In this document: positions 27,266-33,285 of the stretch, piece by piece
Numbering within the stretch: the stretch's first letter is position 1
How the letters are laid out: the number at the start of each line of letters is the position of its first letter
Source of the DNA: an uncultured Bariatricus sp.
GTDB lineage: Bacteria > Bacillota > Clostridia > Lachnospirales > Lachnospiraceae
Assembly: GCA_934307065.1 (NCBI GenBank)
Contig: CAKRCD010000022.1
Coordinates: 1 to 33,285 of the forward strand
Reading direction: 5' to 3'
Length of the DNA: 33,285 nucleotides
The notes under the pieces: generated by a model
What the model was told of the DNA's origin: nothing
The model's database searches: none
Seen by the model: the letters and a program-made list of their open reading frames with translations, nothing else
Translations under genes and position numbers: made by a program

Positions 27266-28450
27266 ATGAAAAAATATTGTTCAATAATTCTAATGCTTAC
27301 GATGGCGGTATTTTCATTTACCGGATGTAAACCAAATGGAGCATCTGGCAATTCGCAAAAAGAAATCGTTGTCGTTACAAACTCAGAGCAAGAGGAAGCA
27401 GTGAAGGGGTTTGCAAAGTATTATATGGACAAACATCAAGGGGTTAGTATTCGGGTAGAAAATCCATTTTCTGGGAGCACAGAGGAAAGAAGTGCGAATC
27501 TGCAGAAATGGAATACGGATATTACAGTTGGAAAAGGACCGGATATTTATGTTTTGTCTACATTATTAGATAATGCAGTCAGTGAGAACGACGAAGAAAA
27601 ACTGCTGATTAAAAATGTAAATAAAGCAATGCAAAATGGTGTGTTTGCATCTTTGGACTCCTATATGGAGAACGATTCTTTCTGGGAACAGTCTTCTTAT
27701 AAAAAAGAAATATTAGAAGCAGGAAAATACCACGGAAAACAATACGTTCTGCCGTTTACCTGTCATTATTATGTGATAGCAGGTGAGGCAGAGAAAGTTT
27801 CTAATATAAAATCTTTAGAGGATTTGACTGCATCAGAAGCATCGAATGTTCTATTTTTTGCATCACGATTGGCACAGCCGGCAGTTGATTATGAAGAAAA
27901 TCAGGTATTGTTTGAAAAGGAAAAATGGGGAAATATTATCAAACAATGTTTTGAAAACGGTATGACTCAAACAGAAGAGGAAAATGTATCATATGTTCAT
28001 AGTGTGAAAGATTTGGAAATAGAAGACTACGAATCATCCACACCGCTTATGAACTTAGATGGAAAGAAAGTTGCTGCGGTTGAATTTTACGGAGCAGTAG
28101 GAATGTCGAGTGAATATAAAGAAGAAGCTTATGAGTTTCTAATGCTGTTTTTAAATGGTGCTGTCTCTGAAGAAAAAGGAACTGAAGGATATGATATTGA
28201 GAACCGTGTTGCCAGCGTTGGTATTCCTGTTATGGAAAATAATAAGTATTATCAGCAGTATCCAAAAATATTAGCCAGCTATCAGGAAATTGAGGGAGCC
28301 TATTTTCCAACCTTGATTGACAGAAGCATAGGAAAAGAAATGGAAGAATGGTTATATTCACCATCAAATGATGCCGATAGTATTGATTCAAAATGTGATG
28401 ATTTGGCCGAAAAAACATATAAAAAATATGAGACAATGATGAAAGAATAA
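27266..28450 (+). CDS. ABC importer substrate-binding lipoprotein (family 1, sugar type)
   Basis: A 394-residue extracytoplasmic binding protein. The signal peptide ends in FTGC with lipobox cysteine at 21. The mature part begins IVVVTNSEQEEAVKGFAKYY and has the family pattern GKGPDIYVLST near residue 100 and GKQYVLPFTCHYYVIAG near residue 165. The C-terminal SSEYKEEAYEFLMLFL is also a normal feature of these proteins. It is somewhat short for the family. The ATG at 27266 follows GGAGGGG; a GTG six bases earlier overlaps the ribosome site. It is first in an operon with two permeases and a membrane protein. The ligand cannot be read from the sequence; family 1 proteins usually bind oligosaccharides. 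Confidence 0.9.
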   Translation: MKKYCSIILMLTMAVFSFTGCKPNGASGNSQKEIVVVTNSEQEEAVKGFAKYYMDKHQGVSIRVENPFSGSTEERSANLQKWNTDITVGKGPDIYVLSTLLDNAVSENDEEKLLIKNVNKAMQNGVFASLDSYMENDSFWEQSSYKKEILEAGKYHGKQYVLPFTCHYYVIAGEAEKVSNIKSLEDLTASEASNVLFFASRLAQPAVDYEENQVLFEKEKWGNIIKQCFENGMTQTEEENVSYVHSVKDLEIEDYESSTPLMNLDGKKVAAVEFYGAVGMSSEYKEEAYEFLMLFLNGAVSEEKGTEGYDIENRVASVGIPVMENNKYYQQYPKILASYQEIEGAYFPTLIDRSIGKEMEEWLYSPSNDADSIDSKCDDLAEKTYKKYETMMKE

Positions 28451-28474
28451 TCGAGGGGCGAGGAGGTGCAGAAT

Positions 28475-29323
28475 GTGAAAAGAAAAAATAATGGTCTGCT
28501 TTTAGCACTTCCTGCTTTAGCAGGCTTTCTGGGCTTCTACTTTGTTCCCTTTTTGATAACCGTATGGTATTCTCTTTCTTTTGGAATCGGACACAGAGAA
28601 TTTGTTGGATTGGACAATTTTAGAGAATTATTTCAGAATGAAATGTTCCGGCTGGCTATATGGAATACCTGTAAATATATGCTTGTGACAATTCCGGTTA
28701 CGCTTGGATTTGCGGTATTTTTAGCTGTATTACTGCAAAAGGCAACAAAGGGAGTGAAATTTTTTCAACTTTCTTTTCTATATCCTTTAATCCTTCCAAT
28801 TGCTTCCGTGGTTCTCGGAATCCAGTTCCTTTGGGAAAACCATGGAGTATGGAATCAGATGTTACATATGCTTGGAAAAAATGGAGTGGAATGGTTAGAT
28901 TCTTCTTCAGCATTCTGGATTTTATGTATTTTATATGTGTGGAGATTTACAGGATATTATATCTTAATTTATCTTGCAAGAATACAGATGATACCGAAAG
29001 ATTATTATGAGTATGCAGCTTTGTTTGGTGCGAGCGAAGGTGAAAAATTTCGTTATATTACATGGCCACTTCTGCGTCCGACATTTCTCTTTACGATTGT
29101 GCTTGCGGTAATGAATGCATTCAAATGTTATAGAGAAGCTTTTTTGCTGGGAGGAAATTATCCGCATGAAAGTATTTACCTCTTACAACATTTTATGAAT
29201 AATAATTTTCAAAACATGAATTACCAGAAAATATCTGCCGCGGCAGTCAGTATTGTAGTTGGTTTACTTATTGTAATTGCGTTATGCTATGTTGGGTACA
29301 TGCTGGTAAGGAGGGAAAAGTAA
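28475..29323 (+). CDS. ABC importer permease, MalF/UgpA type
   Basis: A 282-residue inner permease with about six membrane segments. The cytoplasmic EAA loop that docks the ATPase is clear (EYAALFGASEGEKFRYITWP, about residues 180-200). The start is most likely the GTG at 28475, eight bases after AGGAGG; a GTG at 28466 lies inside that ribosome site. It follows the binding protein by 24 bases and is separated from the next permease by one base. Confidence 0.92.
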   Translation: MKRKNNGLLLALPALAGFLGFYFVPFLITVWYSLSFGIGHREFVGLDNFRELFQNEMFRLAIWNTCKYMLVTIPVTLGFAVFLAVLLQKATKGVKFFQLSFLYPLILPIASVVLGIQFLWENHGVWNQMLHMLGKNGVEWLDSSSAFWILCILYVWRFTGYYILIYLARIQMIPKDYYEYAALFGASEGEKFRYITWPLLRPTFLFTIVLAVMNAFKCYREAFLLGGNYPHESIYLLQHFMNNNFQNMNYQKISAAAVSIVVGLLIVIALCYVGYMLVRREK

Positions 29324-29324
29324 T

Positions 29325-30107
29325 TTGCGAAAATCAAAAAAACAGAAACGAATCATTTTCTTTGTGATATTAACATTTTTCTTCTTATTTCCTGTTATTT
29401 ATATGGTAATCAGTTCGGTATATGCAGGAGCAAAGGCGGGACTTTCTCTTATGAGTTATTATACTGTTTTCTTTGAAAGTCCGGGATATCTGGTGAAATT
29501 TTGGCGAAGTCTTCTTATGTGTATTGCGATTGCAGCAGGGCAGACGATTATTTCCTGCATGGCAGGAACAGCATTTGCAAAATATCATTTTATCGGGAAG
29601 AAATTTTTTCTGGTAATGATGGCACTTTTTATGATTCTTCCCGTTCAGGTTACCTTACTTCCAAATTATCTGTTGCTTGAGAAGCTTGGATTTTTAAATA
29701 GTTGGAAGGCATTGATCATACCGGCAATTTTTTCACCGTTTGGTGTAATATGGCTTACCTTTATTATCCAGTCTTTGCCAAATGAATGGATAGAAGCCGC
29801 AAGACTGGACAGGGCAAATCAACTCCAGATTGTGCGATATATCATTGTCCCGGAGATTAAGCCTGCAGTTGTAACTTTATTTGTTCTGACTTTTGTAGAA
29901 AGCTGGAATATGGTAGAGCAGCCAATTATATTTTTGGAAGGTCCTCAGGATTATCCATTGTCAGTATTTCTGGCAGGAATTACAGGAAACAGTATTGGGG
30001 TACAGTCCGTATGTGGAATCTTATGTCTGATTCCGGTTACCTTTTTGTTTTTGTACTATCGGAAAGAACTTACGGATGGATTACAAGATACGTTGTGGAG
30101 TAGTTGA
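29325..30107 (+). CDS. ABC importer permease, MalG/UgpE type
   Basis: A 260-residue second permease with about six membrane segments and the EAA loop EAARLDRANQLQIVRYIIVP near residue 165. The start codon is TTG, with AAGGAGG about ten bases upstream, inside the previous gene. The stop TGA overlaps the ATG of the following membrane protein by one base, so all four genes are tightly coupled. Confidence 0.92.
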   Translation: MRKSKKQKRIIFFVILTFFFLFPVIYMVISSVYAGAKAGLSLMSYYTVFFESPGYLVKFWRSLLMCIAIAAGQTIISCMAGTAFAKYHFIGKKFFLVMMALFMILPVQVTLLPNYLLLEKLGFLNSWKALIIPAIFSPFGVIWLTFIIQSLPNEWIEAARLDRANQLQIVRYIIVPEIKPAVVTLFVLTFVESWNMVEQPIIFLEGPQDYPLSVFLAGITGNSIGVQSVCGILCLIPVTFLFLYYRKELTDGLQDTLWSS

Positions 30108-30934
30108 TGTCTATGGAAAAAAAGAGAGTTTGGATGGGATTCTGTACAGTTATGATTATACTGATGACATGTACGGTATTGTCTCTTCGTATAGAAAACT
30201 TAATGAAACTTCGTGCGTATACTTGTTTTGTTATAAAAGATGAAAAGTTGACGCTTGAATTTCAAAACAGTATGAAGGAGCAGGTTGGGTTATTGCCTCT
30301 TTCTTGCTATCAGTGGGATGAAGATTCAGAATATAAGATTTATTATGCTGAGAAAAGAAAAGGACTTTTTGGGGAAGAATATGTTGCAGCAAAAAAATCT
30401 GTATATGTATTTGAAGAAAGGGATAATAAAGCAGTTGTAAGGGCAGAAGATGCTTTAGATGAAGATGGAAAATCTTTAAAAATAATCAGTGATGTGTCAT
30501 GCTCCAGAGATATTCGTGAGGGTGATTTACTGATAATAGATGAAGAAGATATGGTAAATCCTGTCAGTCAAATACGAATCCTAGCATGTCTTGCAGCCAT
30601 TTTGCTTCCGGGAATTTTACTTCTGACAAGAAGTGTGAAGAAACTTGGTCTTATACAGGAAAGAAACTGGAAGGCCGGAATAGAGGGTATGATTATTGTT
30701 GTGATTTGGCTTTGTAGTATTTTCTGGTTAACCGGAAAACTTCAAATTCCAAGACAATATCTGCCACCGGAATATATATTTGATATTCCGTTTTATGTCA
30801 ATGAATGGAAAAAACTTCAGATATGGAGTATTTATAAAAAAGAACTATTTGCTGCAGGTGGTTTCATACTGCTCGTTTGGGGAGCAACCGTGGCAGCAGG
30901 TTTATACATTTACAGGAAAAATAGAAACAGGTAG
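30107..30934 (+). CDS. Unknown membrane protein coupled to the ABC importer
   Basis: A 275-residue protein I do not recognise. It has an N-terminal membrane helix (about 8-28), an extracytoplasmic domain of about 125 residues (about 30-155) with mixed strands, including AYTCFVIKDEKLTLEFQNSM and YVFEERDNKAVVRAEDALD, then three C-terminal membrane helices near 160-177, 195-214 and 253-271 and a basic tail. No enzymatic motif was seen. Its start overlaps the stop of the second permease (TGATG), with GGAG six bases upstream; another in-frame ATG lies at 30113. Position suggests an accessory or sensory part of the transporter. It is not an ATP-binding subunit, and no such subunit is encoded in the operon. 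Confidence 0.8.
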   Translation: MSMEKKRVWMGFCTVMIILMTCTVLSLRIENLMKLRAYTCFVIKDEKLTLEFQNSMKEQVGLLPLSCYQWDEDSEYKIYYAEKRKGLFGEEYVAAKKSVYVFEERDNKAVVRAEDALDEDGKSLKIISDVSCSRDIREGDLLIIDEEDMVNPVSQIRILACLAAILLPGILLLTRSVKKLGLIQERNWKAGIEGMIIVVIWLCSIFWLTGKLQIPRQYLPPEYIFDIPFYVNEWKKLQIWSIYKKELFAAGGFILLVWGATVAAGLYIYRKNRNR

Positions 30935-30945
30935 TTTACAAAGAG

Positions 30946-30988
30946 TAGACAGCAATCGCATGATACATGAGGATGTTGTCTATTTTTT
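30946..30988 (+). terminator. Intrinsic terminator of the ABC importer operon
   Basis: A 9-bp stem TAGACAGCA (30946-30954) with TGTTGTCTA (30974-30982), one G-U pair, followed by TTTTTT. The loop can form a small extra CATG pairing. It lies 11 bases after the last gene of the operon. Confidence 0.85.
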
Positions 30989-31068
30989 ATTGAAAACAGA
31001 TGAAATGTCAACGAAAATAGAGTAGAATAAAAAGATAGTAAGATGACAAAATACAGGAGGATTGTCTC

Positions 31069-31911
31069 ATGCGTACAATAAGTGTGGAAGAAATCACAAA
31101 GAATATCAAAGAAATGTGTATAGAAGCAAATCATTTTTTATCAGATGATATGGATAAAGCACTGAAAAATGCCACAGAAACAGAAAAATCACCTTTGGGA
31201 AAACAGATTCTGAATCAGCTTCAGGAAAATCTGAAAATAGCAGGGGAAGATATGATTCCCATTTGTCAGGATACAGGAATGGCAGTCGTTTTTCTGGAGA
31301 TTGGACAGGATGTACATTTTGAAGGCGGTCTGTTAGAGGACGCTGTAAATGAAGGAATCCGTCAAGGCTATGTAGAAGGATATTTAAGAAAATCCGTTGT
31401 AAATGACCCTATTATCAGAGAAAATACAAAGGATAATACACCGGCAGTTATTCATTATAAAATAGTAGAGGGCGATAAAGTTAAAATGAAAGTAGCACCA
31501 AAAGGATTTGGCAGTGAGAACATGAGCCGTGTATTTATGCTCAAGCCTGCAGACGGCATAGAAGGTGTGAAAGAAGCCGTTCTTACAGCCGTTCGTGATG
31601 CCGGACCAAATGCCTGTCCTCCAATGGTTGTGGGAGTTGGCATAGGTGGAACATTTGAAAAATGTGCAATTATGGCAAAAGAAGCTCTGACACGGGAAGT
31701 AGGGGTACATTCCGAGATTCCATATGTGGCAGAAATGGAAAAAGAACTTCTGGAACGTATCAATAAATCAGGAATCGGACCGGGCGGACTTGGCGGAACT
31801 ACTACCGCTCTTGCGGTAAATGTAAATACATATCCGACTCATATTGCAGGACTTCCTGTAGGAGTCAATATATGTTGTCATGTGAACCGACATGCAATCA
31901 GAACGATTTAA
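31069..31911 (+). CDS. Class I fumarate hydratase, alpha subunit
   Basis: Interconverts fumarate and malate with a [4Fe-4S] cluster. This is the two-subunit form, corresponding to the N-terminal part of single-chain FumA and to TtdA-like alpha subunits. It has 280 residues. Candidate cluster cysteines are C66 (PICQDTG), C183 (NACPPMVVGVGIGG) and C269/C270 (VNICCHVNRH); the glycine-rich GIGPGGLGGTTTALAV is also a family hallmark. AGGAGG lies eight bases before the ATG. The beta subunit follows 35 bases downstream. The cluster makes the enzyme oxygen-sensitive, consistent with an anaerobe. Tartrate dehydratase is the main alternative, as the two families are close. Confidence 0.93.
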   Translation: MRTISVEEITKNIKEMCIEANHFLSDDMDKALKNATETEKSPLGKQILNQLQENLKIAGEDMIPICQDTGMAVVFLEIGQDVHFEGGLLEDAVNEGIRQGYVEGYLRKSVVNDPIIRENTKDNTPAVIHYKIVEGDKVKMKVAPKGFGSENMSRVFMLKPADGIEGVKEAVLTAVRDAGPNACPPMVVGVGIGGTFEKCAIMAKEALTREVGVHSEIPYVAEMEKELLERINKSGIGPGGLGGTTTALAVNVNTYPTHIAGLPVGVNICCHVNRHAIRTI

Positions 31912-31946
31912 TTATTTTGAAAATATAAGAATACGAGGATAAAAAT

Positions 31947-32498
31947 ATGGAAAAACATATTACAGCTCCGATAACAAAGGAAACAGCAAAAGAATTACAT
32001 TCTGGAGATTATGTTTATATTAGCGGAATCATTTACACAGCAAGAGATGCAGCCCATAAACGGATGAGTGAAATCCTTGCAAAAGGAGAAAATTTACCAT
32101 TTGATATTGAAAATCAACTTATTTATTATATGGGACCATCTCCGGCAAGAGAGGGCAGGCCAATCGGTTCAGCAGGTCCTACAACTGCCAGCCGTATGGA
32201 TAAATATGCACCGACGCTGCTGGATTTGGGGCTTGGCGGAATGATTGGAAAAGGAAAACGTTCTCAGGCGGTAAAAGATGCAATTGTGAAAAATGATGCA
32301 GTTTATTTTGCAGCAGTGGGCGGAGCAGGTGCCTTATTATCAAAATGCATCAAAAAAGCAGAAGTGATTGCCTATGATGATTTAGGGACAGAAGCAATCC
32401 GCAGACTGGAAGTAGAAAATCTGCCTGCAATTGTTGTAATTGATTGTCAGGGAAATAATTTATATGAAACTGCAATTAAAGAATATTGTGAGGAATAA
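31947..32498 (+). CDS. Class I fumarate hydratase, beta subunit
   Basis: A 183-residue partner of the preceding gene, matching the C-terminal domain of FumA. Visible motifs are SGDYVYISGIIYTARDAAHK, GPSPAREGRPIGSAGPTTAS and GMIGKGKRS, all typical of this subunit and contributing to the substrate site. GAGG lies before the ATG. It ends three bases before the acyltransferase gene, which is probably on the same transcript. Confidence 0.94.
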   Translation: MEKHITAPITKETAKELHSGDYVYISGIIYTARDAAHKRMSEILAKGENLPFDIENQLIYYMGPSPAREGRPIGSAGPTTASRMDKYAPTLLDLGLGGMIGKGKRSQAVKDAIVKNDAVYFAAVGGAGALLSKCIKKAEVIAYDDLGTEAIRRLEVENLPAIVVIDCQGNNLYETAIKEYCEE

Positions 32499-32501
32499 TA
32501 T

Positions 32502-33242
32502 ATGAAACGAATTATTTACATGGTAATTAGAAATCTATTTATCATGCCTTATTTTCTCATAAAATTGTGTTATTATGCTTCTCATGTGGATAAGATTCCA
32601 GAGACAGACAGATATCTATTATTGAGGAAGATTGTAGCTCATGCCAATAAAGGTGGAAATGTATGTGTGAAAACATATGGAGAGGAAAATCTGCCGGAAG
32701 AAAATGGTTTTATGCTTTATCCAAATCATCAGGGAATGTATGATGTACTTGCAATTATTCATTCCTGCGGCAAACCAGTTTCAGCCGTAGCAAAGATAGA
32801 AGTGAAGAAAGTTCCAGTTCTTAATAAGGTACTTTCATGCATGGAAGCACTTTATATGGACAGAAATGATGTAAGACAGTCCATGGGAGTTATTAATAAA
32901 GTTACGGAAGAAGTAAAAAATGGAAGAAACTATATCATATTTGCAGAAGGAACCCGCTCAAAGGATGGAAACAATCTGTTAGAATTCAAAGGTGGAAGCT
33001 TTAAGGCAGCAACCAAAGCAAAATGCCCGATAGTTCCGGTTGCATTAATTGATTCATTTAAACCGTTTGATACCAATACAATCAGTCCGGTGACTGTGCA
33101 GGTGCATTTTCTAAAACCACTCTTATATGAAGAATATAAAGATATGAAGACAAATGAAATAGCACAGGAAGTAAAAGAAAGAATCGAACAAGTGATTAAA
33201 AACTTTACAGGGGCTGTCGCTTTAACGATTTCTAAATCGTGA
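32502..33242 (+). CDS. plsC: 1-acyl-sn-glycerol-3-phosphate acyltransferase (PlsC type)
   Basis: Adds the second acyl chain to lysophosphatidic acid at the membrane. It has 246 residues. An N-terminal hydrophobic region (about 5-28) is followed by the acyltransferase motifs NHQGMYD (75-81, an NHxxxxD box), EGTR (149-152) and FKGGSFKAATKAKCPIVPVA. GAGG lies before the ATG, and the gene follows fumarase beta by three bases. The last eight or so codons and the stop are part of the terminator hairpin, so the final residues (VALTISKS) are probably not functionally important. The exact lipid substrate is inferred from the family. Confidence 0.93.
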   Translation: MKRIIYMVIRNLFIMPYFLIKLCYYASHVDKIPETDRYLLLRKIVAHANKGGNVCVKTYGEENLPEENGFMLYPNHQGMYDVLAIIHSCGKPVSAVAKIEVKKVPVLNKVLSCMEALYMDRNDVRQSMGVINKVTEEVKNGRNYIIFAEGTRSKDGNNLLEFKGGSFKAATKAKCPIVPVALIDSFKPFDTNTISPVTVQVHFLKPLLYEEYKDMKTNEIAQEVKERIEQVIKNFTGAVALTISKS

Positions 33243-33261
33243 AGCGGCAGCTTCCTTTTTT
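33213..33261 (+). terminator. Intrinsic terminator overlapping the end of plsC
   Basis: Outer stem of about 10 bp (GCTGTCGCTT, 33213-33222, with AAGCGGCAGC, 33242-33251, one G-U pair) and inner stem ACGATTT/AAATCGT, followed by TTCCTTTTTT. It ends the fumarase-plsC transcript. Nothing further was seen in the last 24 bases. Confidence 0.88.
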
Positions 33262-33285
33262 CTGATTTTCTCTATATAATTGCTC

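Noticed and set aside
30989..31068. Promoter of the fumarase genes
   Set aside because: TTGAAA and TAGAAT are both present but 27 bases apart. No pair with normal spacing was convincing, although a promoter must lie here because a terminator precedes it.

Overview
The window is the replication-origin neighbourhood of a low-GC Gram-positive chromosome. Gene order (serS, a DUF4446 gene, parB-parA, rsmG-mnmG-mnmE, jag-yidC-yidD-rnpA-rpmH // dnaA-dnaN-yaaA-recF-gyrB-gyrA) and protein types (a DUF3881-like protein, a two-subunit class I fumarase, many strong AGGAGG ribosome sites) point to Clostridia, most likely Lachnospiraceae. No tRNA, rRNA, CRISPR array or intact insertion sequence was seen.

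Layout. Genes left of about 13.67 kb are on the minus strand and those of the core cluster to the right are on the plus strand, so both groups diverge from the rpmH-dnaA intergenic region, which carries variant DnaA boxes and two good promoters. 1-3.3 kb: TlpA-like thioredoxin (cut by the left edge), CcdA, a conserved protein of unknown function and a divergent seryl-tRNA synthetase. 3.4-5.6 kb: DUF4446 protein, ParB, ParA. 5.6-6.55 kb: an unusual 955-bp region with three parS sites, a partly duplicated inverted-repeat element and a gene remnant. 6.55-10.5 kb: RsmG, MnmG, MnmE. 10.6-13.7 kb: Jag/KhpB, YidC, YidD, RnpA, L34. 14.0-22.5 kb: DnaA, DnaN, YaaA, RecF, GyrB, GyrA. 22.9-33.2 kb, accessory: an Rpn/PD-(D/E)XK protein with a structured leader, a lipoprotein, an aldehyde dehydrogenase, an XRE regulator, a sugar-type ABC importer without ATPase but with an extra membrane protein, class I fumarase, and a PlsC-type acyltransferase.

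How it works together. DnaA acts at the origin, DnaN/RecF/gyrase serve replication and repair, and ParA/ParB act on the parS sites beside them to segregate the new origins. L34, RnpA, YidD, YidC and Jag link ribosome/RNase P biogenesis to membrane protein insertion. MnmE/MnmG modify tRNA wobble uridines and RsmG methylates 16S rRNA.

Most notable: (1) a cluster of four perfect TTATCCACA DnaA boxes (plus two variants) within about 215 bp inside the mnmE coding sequence, although the region upstream of dnaA has only variant boxes; (2) the 325-bp inverted-repeat element lying between parS sites; (3) a SerRS with TSE and NNT...PPR motifs in place of the usual bacterial ones; (4) an undescribed membrane protein coupled to the ABC importer. 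Several start codons were moved downstream of the longest reading frame on the basis of ribosome binding sites; each case is noted.
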